The position numbers and the translations under genes were made by a program. The notes under the pieces are model-generated. The model was not told the DNA's origin, made no database searches, and saw only the letters and a list, made by a program, of their open reading frames with translations. Shown here piece by piece: positions 33,216 through 45,654 of a stretch of DNA of 64,000 nucleotides (position 1 is the stretch's first letter; each line of letters starts with the position of its first letter). This stretch comes from Alitta virens (Eukaryota; Annelida; Polychaeta; Phyllodocida; Nereididae), in the NCBI GenBank assembly GCA_932294295.1, contig OW028573.1:1622001-1686000 (forward strand), read 5' to 3'.

Positions 33216-36200
33216 ATGGCTGGGGAGGTGAAAGATGTTCTCTTCCGTGTGTCTCTTGATTTCTTGATTTTGATACTAAGTAAGTGTTATTTGTGACTAA
33301 TGTGCGTTCCTTGCCCTTTAGACTCACAGGTTAGTAGGTTGGAATCGTTGTCATGGCTGTGTAACACTGTAAGCTTACTAAGTTACTAATAATACTAGCA
33401 GTGTAGCACTACATATATTGTATACATTTTCACAGATTGATATACACAGATTGGACAATTCTTCATTTGCATAAGCCATCTAGGGCCTCTTAGGGTTGGT
33501 GGTGACGTCATAATCATTGTTTGATATTGTGATGTCATATTCCTGCGTAAAACAGCTCTGTGACATTTTGACATCTAGTGAGACTACAAATGTATGAATA
33601 TACATTGAATGAATGAATGAATGGTTTTTATTGACAAAAAAAGGGGTCAGTGGTGACCCATCAGTAACACAAATACATGCAACATAAAAATCATACATAA
33701 TCACAATGAACTCTATAATACAGACATAGCGGAAGTCGACTTCCTTAGAGGGCAATTCCTAATGTCTCTGTAACTGTTTAGTTCATAGATAATCAAAAAT
33801 CTGAATCTGACAAATTTTAGGTTAACATAGATCGCAGGATCCAGACCTAAGGTTTGCACCTACATTGATTCGCACAACTCAATCGTGGTCATTCGCACAT
33901 ATAGCGATTTGGTTGTGTATGGTCTACAGACATAATAGTACTAGATCTATATTCTATCTAAAATTAATTAATACTGTTTGGTGGTACAATATTATGTAAT
34001 TACCGGTATACCTACGTACAAGTAGCTTTTTAATTTAATACCTGCATATGAATTGCTAAGTTCAACAGCCTAGTTAGCATTGTCCTTAACTTTGTAAATA
34101 GGTACTAATAGATTACTACTGTGGATTAATACTGATATAGGTAATTAATGTCTTGTTTAAAGCTGACATGAGTAATGACTGTTATCTAAGTGTGTGTTAC
34201 ATTCGGTATTATCTCTCTTAATATTTATGGATAGATTGATATGAAATTAATACTGACATAGGTATCATATAAATATGACAATCATAATGGCATATAAAAC
34301 AGGAATTCAAATCAATATAGCACATTTGAGGATTAACAGCAACCGCATGGTACATTGTATTGAATCCATACTGTGCATTGTATTGATTCTATAATGTACA
34401 AAATTCGTAATTTTCAATGTAATACTTAATAGGCCTGTTCCAAGTCTGTGAATGCAGTCTGTATACATTTATACAATGGTTACTTGTGAGACATGAAGAT
34501 ATGTACTGAGGGAAATGTACACTGCATCGCACCACACACAGTGCAATTTGACATCATGTACACCATGGTAAAAATGGTCATGTACAACAGTTAACTATTG
34601 ATTCATGTGCTTTGGGATCGATATGCAGCCAGTCAGAAAGGTGGGCGGAGTCTAATGTATAAATTAAGTGGATGCAGGCAATAGTTTCAGTCTGAATTTT
34701 GTGTGTACGCATTGAATTGTCAGCTATCTGATTATGTGACTCTCATTAATTCATGAGACAAATTGTAGACGGGGGTGCTACTTTTCCTGTGAATTAAAGG
34801 AAAACGTATAATTAAATATAAAATAAGTGTATTTTACCATTCACCAGTGCAATTTAACATTATGTACACTGTGGTACAAATCATTATATACAACAGTGAA
34901 CAATTGTACATGACTTTTGGATTGGTAGGCAACTAGAAGGTGGGCGCAGCCTAAAGCAGCATCGCAAGGGTCTTGCCAAAATTCATAACTGAGACAGATA
35001 TTGGGGATTTAAATATGAAATATATATATATTAATGATATCTGACGAATAAATAATATGATGTAACAGAGGTGTTTATAACACTTTAATTAAATCATCTA
35101 ACATACCCTTGGAAATCTCCACTGAGGTGAAATTTTGCCCTGCTGGGTTGCTAAAAACAATTGTCAAACAAAAACAGGTAGGGATAGAAAGTTTTAATTG
35201 AGCTGAAAAGTAAGTATAATATTTTCAGTTTGCTACATCCACAGAGAATATAATATATGAAAGGTCACAGCTTTGATAGCATTTGTATGCTCTAAATAAT
35301 GGCTTCAGAGTTGTTTATTGTACACTTCTCCTTTATCTTTACCCGGAGTGTAAACATGACTTAGTTTGTTCCAAAAGAGTGTCAATAGTTATCTCCTGGA
35401 TCATATATATTGCCGATGTTTTTATTTTTTTAAGTGCCTTGTTGTAATCTTCTTTGAGGAAGTAAACACATGTATGTGAAAACCAGACACTGCCTAGTGC
35501 CTAATGTAAGTGAACATACATGCAGACGCTGCCTTATAATACCAGACAAGTATGCAGCACCTTATGTCTGTCCAGCATTGTTAAGTGCAAACCACTCTTT
35601 TCTTTAATTAACAAGAAGATTCAGTCAGTGTCTCATTTTTGCATGCAGTTTTATTTGTGTGTGTACAATACATGTATGTCAATTTTGTTCAAATTAGCTC
35701 ACAGAGGGGATTGTGTTCATTAAAATTATCAAAACTCTCAAAAACAACATTAGTCAGATTTTTATTACATTTTCTTCAAGCAAAAGCAAATTTTTATTGG
35801 ATCAGCACATACGAAATCCTAGCTATCTACAAAACCAAATTTAACCTGTTATTGAGCCATTCAGGCTAGTTAAAATTGAAAATATATATGTGTGTAAACC
35901 AAGCCATAGATACACCTCTAACATTTATAGTGAAAGCTTGAATCATAGAGACAATATTTTTATCAGCCAAAGTCTCCGCAGTGGTGTTGTTTCAGTCCGA
36001 ATTGTATGTGGCAAACCCAAGAAAAAGTCAATACATAGATAATAGTCCCTTACATTAATTCATTTATTGTTTCTAGAAAAGTTTCAGTGTTGGAACTCGG
36101 AACGTGAAGGATACAAATCATTATGACATAATAGATTTTGCAACAGTGTTGAGCAGCACAATTATAATAATGTTGTGTTTATTTGCAATTAATGGTTGAA

Positions 36201-39200
36201 TGACAATGAATAAATCGAGTTAACATGTAAAATAAAATAAGAGGGAGTGTGTGGCAATTGATTTTGTATTATACAAGTCGGCAGATCTGTGTGAGCTTAT
36301 TTATTATTCAATCAAAAGTGAGCAGCTGGAGATTGGCAGAACCTTTCTATTGTGAATGGCATTAAATGAATTTGATGAAAGCTGCATAGACCTGTTTGGC
36401 AGGCTGTTTCGTATTTAAAAATCTAGTCAACACTGGTCAGCCAGTAAAATTACATATGGTACAGTGTATTCTCTAATCATTTTGCTAATAGGGGTACAAA
36501 TACTTGTTCCTTACCACATTATTAATCAAATTTTGATTAATTCTGTGGTGACTTTTAGAAAAGTTTTCAATATTAAAACATGGTTGCTTACACAATGAGG
36601 TGCGTATTTTTTCTGATATGGTAGTACCGAAAGATGCGCATTAGTAACTGTATTTGGCTGGATTTTTTAAATACGAAACATCCGTATTGCCTTCGTCAAG
36701 TTTATCAAATAATCTATTTAGGTACAAAAGATTTAATGCTAGTCACAAATAACAGGTTATGCCAGGTCCACAGCTGCTCGACTTTATATTATATAGCAAT
36801 TTTTACAGCAATTTAAATAATAATCCCATCACCCCAGGAGGACCTTTATATTTTAGGGTTGTGACCAACATAGAAGCAACATCCTGCCATAGAGTGAATT
36901 GCCCATCTCATTTCAGCCTTTCACAAATTTCACAATTCTCCCCAATCAACACATCATCGAATTCATCACTCATTAATGCAATTAGTGCTATATCATTTCA
37001 CAAGTGAGTAGTTATTTGTTCGCAATATTATCATCGTGTTTTCGTGAAGTGGATTTTGTCCAAGGTCCCCTGAAGTATTTTGCAAGGATTTATTTCAATT
37101 AAACCTGACTTATTTCAAGCTGGAGTATTACAAGATGAACAGTGACTGAGAATAAGGCAGGGCTCAACATTTACACTTGTCCGATTGTCCGGGACAAGTA
37201 AAACGTCTCCAGGGACAAGCAGAATACTTCAGGCACTTGTCCGAATGGACAAGTGAAATCTAAATGGCTAATTTTCTTGTAGTCATTCAAATCCAATTCA
37301 ACACTGACAGATCATAGGTGTGAATATGAGTTGATTGAACTTCACTGCAAGTGTCAATGGTTAATTGCAATTCAACAGGAGTCCACTTCTACATTGTGCT
37401 TAATCAAAGAAATTGACATTAGCATATTTCTAGTACATATTAAGTGGTAATTTATTAAGAAATTCTGCTTAATGTACATAAACTGAGAGTAGAAAAAGCA
37501 ACCATGGTCACTTGTTATGATTTATGTTAGCAAGATGTAATGTATCCATCACAAACTAATTGCCTCAAGATACATATCTTTATCATTTCAGAAACTAGAT
37601 ACCTTATTAATACCTTATTAATTGTTGATGTGCTTATAAATTATAATTTCTTCTGTGTTCATACCAAAATTCTAAAACTAATTCCTTATTCCTGAATGAC
37701 ATATCTTACTTCAATACATTGTATAAATATATAACTCAGATGTATCGATTTTATGTATCATCTCAATCAGGACAAGTAGGGTTCTCAGGGCGACAAGTTA
37801 AAGCCCGAAGTTACTTGATGGAAAAGTTTATGTTGAGCCCTGTAAGGTACTTCAAATTGCAACCTACTAAGTCTATTCCAAGTTCCAACCTCTGTAGTAA
37901 GTACAAAGTACCAGAAACCTGTAGTTTATATTTGGCTCTAAAAAAGGATGTAAAGACAAAATTATATTGGCCTATTGATGCCTGGATTACTTTAATAATT
38001 TGGTTAATACAACACATTCTCCAACAAGGATATCCTTATGTGGTACAATTTCTCATTTAAAATTTGATGTAAATGAATGATTTGAAATTCAAATTTGAGG
38101 TTAAACAATGTATGTCTTTGGTTCAGGTTGATTACACAACAGGTCATAGTTATGTAATTATGTTACACTGGGTGCCTGAATTGATCAAAGCTACAATTTG
38201 AAAATAAAGTTTTGTTAAGGTCAAACATGCGTATTATAAAGGGACACAAATAATGTTATATCAAATTTCATATTTCATTTTTTTTAATATAATTGATGTA
38301 CAAGGACCAAAGACTTGTAATTGAGAGTCTGCAGTACATTAAACTTTTCCCTTTATATTGAAAAACTAATAATGTTATATCAAATTTCGTACTTCATTTA
38401 TTTATATAATTGGTGGGCAAGGACCAAAGACTTGTAATTGAGAGTCTGCAGTACTTTGTTCCCTTTATCTTGAAAAAACTGGTCTATTTTATTATGCGCT
38501 ACTTTTCACCATTTGTTTTTTCCAAAGCCTGCTCTTGACAATTTACTACCCTCGCTATCTTAGCACATTCGCCCACACCAGATAAATGTAAGCGTTTTCA
38601 GACTAGACTTAAGTATATTTTGGTTGCAGTCATCACATGTGAAAGTGGTATCAGTTTCACTAGTTAAGCTATATACCCAAGAAAACGCTAACAATAAGAA
38701 ATAAATGGTCCACAAATTTTTGTTTTCTCTAGATCTTCTTGGTCAACTTGCCCAAAGCGGAATTATTATAAGACTAAATTTAATGATGACTTAGCTGAGT
38801 TCCTCAGAAAAAAGTCAGTTGCTTCATTAAAACATTCAAAAAGCATCAAAAACTACTTTATATTAATATATAATAGAAATTATCCTGACCGAAGTGACAC
38901 AAGAAATTGTTAATTCAGTGTTCCAGCTAGGATTTGAATTAGGCATGGCACTCAAGGATATTGGGCACCTAAATAGACTCACAAAGGGCGCCAAGCTATT
39001 CAAAAAGTAAAAAAAAAAAAGGTCTTCACTCAATTTCGGGCATGGCGCTCACAAAATCGCAGTGCCATGTTCAAATGGCCTGGAACACTGGTTATATATG
39101 TGAAAACTAATCGAATTTTCAAATCATCCGCTTCATTACTCACCCCTCACTTAAGAAATTATATGGAAATGTGATAACAATCTCTTGAAACTCTCTGTAG

Positions 39201-42200
39201 ATCATGTATATTGTATATCATGAACCTACAATGTAAACAGCATCTGTGTATAATCAAGTTCTTAAAAATTTGCACAACATCATTAAATTACATGCACGCT
39301 TTGCAACTCAAGGGAAGATATCTTTCATAAAATTTGTGAACAATAGATATTATATTACTTTGTAAATTTCATTATTATGACAATAATACTCTTATCATAC
39401 TTATAATTCTAATCTCCTATCCTATGTTTCACACTGTGTGTTTAATTATTGTACAACAGGGGTATACCCCACTTGTGGCACAGCATCAATGATGCTAAGG
39501 TGTTCCCCTGGAACAACCTAATGTATACATGTATGTATGTAAGTATGATTTGAACAAATGTACAGTATGTATGTGATGAATGTATGTTCATAATATGATT
39601 AATGTTGTTCAAAATTTAAATAAACAAACAAACTAACTAAAGTTTGAGCTCAGGAAAATGTTACAGCTTTTCTAGAAAAGACAAAATATTAATGCGTACT
39701 TATAGAGGTATAAAGAAATCGATCGATCGTTATAACAGGTCATAGGAAATGCAAAGCTTTATTTGTAATTTTACAGGTTTACCAGTAGTGTAGTATGGTA
39801 CAGAAATCGCAATTAATCTAACGATTTGATGGTCTTGTTTTTCAGTGGCTCTTCCTAGTTTTATACTTGACCAAGTCGGAGTGCCTTACCATCGAGGATT
39901 TTTCTGCGATGATGAAACAATTGCTCTTCCAATTAAACCTGACACCGTCCCCATTTGGGCCGTCGCTCTTGTAGGGATTGGCCTGAACTTAATTGTTGTG
40001 AGCATTTTATGATAGTTTCATACTTTATGTGTATCTTGTGATTGAGCTTTTCTTAATTTTTTCCCACTGTAATTCTGTATTATTATCATTATGTTATTTA
40101 ATTTTTTCCCCTGTATTCATGCCCTTTTTTTTGTATACGTTTGTTTACAAGGTGGCTCCTACCACAGCTTTGTAGCTTTCAGGAGTTTCCTGATTAGGCA
40201 TTGATCCTTCTTTTCCTTTGTAACACATTCCTTATTTTCTATATGCTTACACTATAATACCTGTGCTATTTGACCATATGTGAATATTGTCTTGTTTGTA
40301 TGTTGCCATGCAATATCTTGTCAAAATAATAAAAATTCTATTTTATTGCTATTGCTGTTGGACGAAATTCTGATAATTGTCTTTGTTCCAATGCAGATGG
40401 TCGTAGTTGAACTTTTCATATTCTTGAAGTTCAAACGTGGGATAACTTTGAAGGATCCAAAATACACCAAACAGTACCAGTTATGCAAGAGAGATGTGCA
40501 TCCATACTTTGTGGCCATTTACAAATCTTTTGGATTCTTCCTACTTGGCTGTGCTATTTCACAAGTGTCTACTGATATATCCAAGTATTGCATAGGCCGA
40601 TTGAGGCCCTTCTTCCTCGATGCATGTCAGCCAGATTACTCCAAATTCAACTGTACAGATTCACGGGGCTTCATGCTGTACATTACAGCTGATGTGTGCA
40701 CCGGTGATGAACATCTTATTAAAGAAGCAAGGTATGTTCTAAATAATTCTCTAGTGCTTTGATTTATTCAGAATTCTAATATTCTTATGTTTTCCCACCA
40801 AACCTGACTGTAAGATTGAGTATTAGGGACCTTTGTAATGAATAATTCAAAGGCGTGTCAAATAAGTGCTTGAGGTAATTCATGTCCCAATGCTAAATGT
40901 TTGCTACTGTATATTTATTAAGTGATGAATTGTCTTTTTTTTTTTTCAGATTGTCGCATCCATCTGGCCATTCATCATTTGCAGTTTTTTCAATGATCTA
41001 CTTAGCTGTAAGTCTGATTTAGCTTACACCAGCAGTTTTTTTATATTCTATTCATTGTTTGCAATGCAAACTTTGCATGCACAGCAGAACTGTCGTACAA
41101 TTTGTGTTGCCCAGCGACCTGTCAACATGGTGCAGTTGCTAATGTTACTGTTTTTGGAGTATTTACTCAAAATGTGGACATGTTTATTGACTGCTAATTG
41201 AAAGTTATGTCCATTATATACAGTCAAACCTGCCCTATCTGAAACTGTAAACAGTCACTTCCAACTATCCCGACTACAGGTTTATTCAGTGATTTATTGA
41301 TTGTTTTACCAACCCTATTAAATGGCTACCTATCTGAACAGTCAAATTGATCAATTCCTTCGGGTGACTGCTCAACATGGGTTGGACTGTATTGAGATTC
41401 TCTGATGTACTAATTAATTAACCAGAGCACTTGTTAATGTAGTTCTGAAATAACTGTTGTCTTGTAAAGTAATTTATGTTTGCAGCCTGTTATAGCAGGA
41501 TCCGTAATAAATGTCCACTTGTTTTTTGGTCATATTTTGTCATAAAAGTCTTGGAGCAGCACAAAAAAGACAGAAATGTGACTAATAAATCAAATCTCTC
41601 TGCATTAACTTTTAGTTTGCTATCTTTCCAATGATGAAAAAAATTTCAATGGAGGAAATAGCAAAATTCTGGTTGTTTGGTTCCAAGAACTCTGGTTATC
41701 CGCCAGAAAGTTGGGATTTGACTCGTTTCTAACATTACTGTTCGTGTATTATGCTGCTCCTAGCCATTTTTGGAAAAAAATGACAGAATAGTTGGACGTT
41801 TATTTTGAATATAGTCTTGTTTTCAGTTTCATGTGGATATTTTATGTTACAATTTTGCATATTAAAATTATTTCTTGTTCTTTTTACACAGTTGTACCTG
41901 CAGTCAAAATTAAACTGGACAGGGAGTAAATTGTACAAGTACATGCTTGAGGCGGCTGCCTTGTATCTAGCGCTGTACGTTTGCCTTTCACGAATATCTG
42001 ACAATCGACATCACTGGAACGACGTCCTGGGCGGTGGTGTTCTCGGTGCTCTGGTTGCCCTGATTGTGGTAGGTATCTCCGTATCACAAGCACGGGTTAT
42101 TGAGTACAAATGTAATCTCATCAATTAAGTACAAATGTAATCTCATCAATTAAGTACAAATGTAATCTCATCAATCGAGTACAAATGTCATCTCATCAAT

Positions 42201-42447
42201 CGAGTACAAATGTCATCTCGTCAATTGAGTACAAATGTCATCTCTTCAATTAAATTAATCTGTATAATTTTAATCATCTCCATTGCAGGGTGTCCTAATA
42301 TCCAACTTGTACAAGAAGCCAAATTTACGAGAATTTTCCACCAAGCTGCAAGAACTGCGCCGTTTGACGCAAAAGCAAAATGAAGGGTACGGAGCTGTCA
42401 ATGAAAATACGTTGTCAAACAATGTTGCATTAGATCATAGGGATTAA
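33216..42447 (+). CDS. PLPP1: Phospholipid phosphatase (PAP2 family, PLPP1-3/wunen type)
   Basis: An integral membrane lipid phosphatase that dephosphorylates phosphatidate, lysophosphatidate and sphingosine 1-phosphate, mostly on the outer face of the plasma membrane. Exons: 33216-33279, 39846-39997, 40397-40731, 40950-41007, 41892-42068 and 42289-42447; phases agree and give 314 residues (human paralogues about 280-310). The three catalytic motifs are intact: K135...R142-P143 in KYCIGRLRP, PSGH at 188-191, and S236-R237...H243...D247 in SRISDNRHHWND. Asn157 in FNCTD lies in the extracellular loop as in animal PLPPs. Hydrophobic segments are consistent with six membrane helices. The C-tail ends HRD with no known motif. 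Start: only ATG in a good context (caacATGG) before the first donor. Which vertebrate paralogue (1, 2 or 3) it matches best cannot be told, so the symbol is a family label. Confidence 0.93.
34540..34955. repeat. Diverged direct repeat, about 110 bp
   Basis: The block at about 34540-34655 (cagtgcaatttgacatcatg, then tacaccatggta, later aggtgggcggagtctaa) recurs at about 34845-34955 (cagtgcaatttaacattatg, tacactgtggta, aggtgggcgcagcctaa). Similarity is roughly four fifths by eye. Confidence 0.65.
37158..37842. mobile_element. hAT-like non-autonomous DNA transposon
   Basis: The ends are inverted: cagggctcaacat at 37158 and atgttgagccctg ending at 37842, of the CAGGG type seen in hAT elements. 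TAAGG is repeated on each side (37153-37157, 37843-37847), which could be part of an eroded 8-bp duplication. Subterminal acttgtcc/ggacaagt motifs occur in both orientations. No transposase frame. Confidence 0.75.
38250..38475. repeat. Tandem duplication with about 119-bp period
   Basis: Two neighbouring copies share taatgttatatcaaatttc, then aaggaccaaagacttgtaat and tgagagtctgcagtac in the same order. They differ at a few percent of positions plus indels. Confidence 0.85.
38916..39090. mobile_element. 175-bp hAT-like MITE
   Basis: Inverted ends: cagtgttccag at the left and ctggaacactg at the right, followed inward by the matching gatttgaa and ttcaaatg. The neighbouring bases (gttaatt and gttatat) look like a diverged target duplication. 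An A run lies in the middle. CAGTG ends fit the hAT consensus CAGNG. Confidence 0.65.
42102..42251. repeat. 25-bp tandem repeat, six copies, in phosphatase intron 5
   Basis: The unit starts at agtacaaatgtaatctcatc and adds aatta or aatcg. Six consecutive copies with few substitutions fill most of the 220-bp intron between exons 5 and 6. Confidence 0.95.
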
Positions 42448-45400
42448 GAATCTGCGAGGCTTTTTTTGATTGAAACTAAAACAGCTGCTATGCTAATGAC
42501 AATCCATTTAGTGCGTAATTTTGGACAAGGGTATTTTCTTACAACTGCAGAATTTATATTTTTACAATGGCTGGTTTTAATTTAGAATCAGACAATTAGA
42601 TATTATGAATAGTTGAAAATGCATCGATTGCTTTGAAAAAAAGTTGCCATGGTGCGATAGAAATGTAAGGAGCTTGTGGAGCAGCTGTTGAGCATTGTTT
42701 ACATTATGTATACAATACTTTTTTTTATTATATATGAATTCCTTTACAAAGCAAGCAATGAAAATACAAGCCAAGTTGGTTTTTAAAATGGTTATTTACC
42801 CCCAGAATTTATAACAAGCTGGAAGTCATCAGTAATGGCTGTAATGCAAAATATAATCTGTGGTAAAATCAGGAAGAATGTGTTTTTGCTGCAATATAGT
42901 GAGCCGGTTATATTTTTACAGAACGGGCATATGCAAATAAGAAAAAGATTATTTTAATTGTTGATTAATATAATAGATTGTAATGTATGATGTTTTGCAT
43001 GAACCTCTTAAATTCATCATGTCCAAAGTTTGGATTACATCATGGTGCTTATTATTGTTACTGTAAATTCCTAAATGGCTGATGTAAATTTTCTAAAAGA
43101 TATTTGGGGTCTAATTTCAATGATTACAAAGATTGTATCGACTGTCATGACCCCGATCCAAGTTATTATTTTTTCTTTTTAATATGCCTGAATTTTTTTT
43201 TAAACTTACTTATTGACCTTCTATTCAGAAACAAACTTTTTTTCTTTCAATCTACCTGACAATATGTTATCCATATTATGCAAAGATGTTCATGTATATG
43301 TGTAAATGAGCCTATATTATTGGGGAGACCCTCCAATGGTGCAAAGGCATATGCCTTAACCCTCAACATTCCAAATACTGTATGAAAAGTCACATATCTA
43401 TCCCTCAGGTTTAATTTTTCGATACAGTGGGTGAGTGGGACCTGGGTGAGTGGGACCTGCTTGAAGACTGTTTATGATTACCTCACTATTTAGACACCCC
43501 ATTTTTGGACCCAACTGTTACCCATTGTATTTTTACCTCACCATCAAGAACAATTTGCACCAAGGGTGATCTTAATTAGACGAGGTTAGGTCTTAATGGC
43601 AAGGTCCCAGTGTATATGACATGAAATTTACACTCGTTGCAGTGGCCCTACCTATTAATATTTTCTTTTGAAAATAATTTGTAGCTTAATTATCTACTTA
43701 GCAACTCTAGCAGTCATAAAACTCGAGATCTCTAAAACACTTGCTTAAACTATTCAGTATGTAGTATCACTACAAAGGTTAAAGTAGTGCGAGTGAATGG
43801 CGACTTCTGCTTCCATGTACAGGTGTTGAAGGTCAACAGTAATTTTTGGCATAGCTAGTAATGTTTCGATTATAAAATTAAATGCTTTTGTTTTTAAATT
43901 GTGATTTGAAAAATACTTACATGATTTTATCTGTGATTAGCTTTTACAATGGACGAAGTGAATGGATTTAAGGTACAGTTTTGAAAATTGGTTATGGTAG
44001 ACACGAGAGTGGCCTCACTAGGGGTGTCACTAGTAGTGTTTTCTGTAATCCAGCATACTTTAAATCTTCGCAAATCTTTTGTAATTTTGTTGATTGTACA
44101 AGCTTGTAACATGGCTTTGCTTTTCACTACTATACTGTCTGCCGACTAGTTCAAGGCAGATCAATTTCTATCCTGTGTACACAGTAGCATTTCTGTCAGG
44201 TGAGGATCCAGAGGGCCCCCCCCCCACCCGTTAAGCGCTGATTTTACATTGCAATAATAGCCATCAGTCAGGGAGAGGCACTGACAATTTGATGACGGCG
44301 CCCCCCCTTCCCCATCTGAAATTTTCTGGATCCACGGCTGACTGTTACTTGCACCCTCTAATCATACTGTCCTGATGATAGCAAATTCCTCTATTTGGAA
44401 ATTAAACAATATGTTAACATAACATATCCATTGCAAATTCATTTTGTTGGCTTTATACAGTTGGCTACATCACTTCTGTGACATCACATGATTTCTATAA
44501 AAGCATTATTAGGACAAGTTACTTATGAACTGAACTTAACCGCTAGAAAAGTTGCTCTAGTCAAAACTGGTGCAACCTTAGATTCTTGGCAATAATAATT
44601 GCTCATCTTCTGTTTGTATCACATAAGTAATGTCATCCCCTAAGTGATGTCTGACAGAAATTTTCTATGGTCAGGATTTTTAACTACTTGTCATTATCAC
44701 CAAATGCTGTTATTCAGATTTTGTTTAGTTTAATGAGCAGGATCAACTTCTAATGTAGATAAGTTGCTATTTACTCATAGAAGACCTTCTCAATGCTCAC
44801 GTCGAGACAAATTTGTTGCAGTCACTTTTTGTATTTGCAGTTCTGAACCCGAGTGTTCGGGCTTTGTGGATGTAAGGGAGTGAGACAAATGATCTAGTGG
44901 CACTTCTGCTAAACTAGAATATTGTGGACCTTTGGTGATGTGAGTGCCAAAATAATTGTAATGATGATTTTGAATTTACCAAATTTGTTATTGATTGTTT
45001 TGATGTTATGTTTGTGTTATGAATTAGATTCTTTGATGATATTAGAACTTGATTCAAAATAACATTTGAATGCCTACTTTTAAGGCTCTAACTCTGAATA
45101 AACGTTCCATTTTTGTACATTATCATTTTCTGCTTTTCTGAATTTGATTGCATGACTATGCCAGTGGAAGTTCTGCCAAACTAATGTTCCAAGGATGCGT
45201 GGAAATCTTTCCCTTGTCACATCGTCAGCCATGTCATATAACTAGGGCTAAGGCATTGCACAGGAGAGGCTGACTCCTGAAAAAGGGAGACTGACTCCTC
45301 AACTCCACCCAAACCCCCAAATTTTGCATACCAGGAGTGTGAGGGAGAGGTAAATGCCTAAATGCTTTTCCTTATTGGGCTTAATCAGTGAAAATGGTAC

Positions 45401-45640
45401 CAGTAATATTTAGCATATGGCATAAAAAAAAGTTCTGCAGGAAATTGCTATGTAATTGCAGTTCTAGTGATCAGGATTCAGGTATATACTAAAATTGGAA
45501 CTTAGTCACCAATCCCAATATTGAAGCAAAAAGCCAAATGATACTAAATAAGGACCTAAATCATTTTTAATTAGAAAATAATAATAAATGCAATAAATTA
45601 TAATTTACATTCATATATTTACAAATTATACATATATATA
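42448..45640 (+). other. Phosphatase 3' UTR and intergenic DNA
   Basis: No coding signal. AATAAA at about 45097 on the plus strand could mark a poly(A) site and would give a ~2.65-kb 3' UTR. Earlier weaker signals also exist, so the end is open. A 15-bp direct repeat (gggtgagtgggacct) lies near 43430-43460. Confidence 0.45.
44195..44342. mobile_element. Small inverted-repeat element with C runs
   Basis: Starts gtcaggtgaggatccaga and ends tctggatccacggctgac, an imperfect 18-bp inverted pair. Two long C runs (near 44215 and 44300) lie inside. 148 bp, no coding sequence. Confidence 0.55.
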
Positions 45641-45654
45641 TGTATAAAACGATG

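Larger units (their letters stand above)
33280..39845 (+). other. 6.6-kb first intron of the phosphatase gene
   Basis: Runs from donor GTAAGT to acceptor TTTCAG. It contains two hAT-like elements, a ~120-bp tandem duplication, a diverged direct repeat at 34.5/34.85 kb and simple repeats (GAAT near 33605). No alternative exon was recognised. Confidence 0.7.

Noticed and set aside
43927..44127. 66-codon minus-strand frame
   Set aside because: No recognised similarity, no splice partners, located in the phosphatase 3' region.
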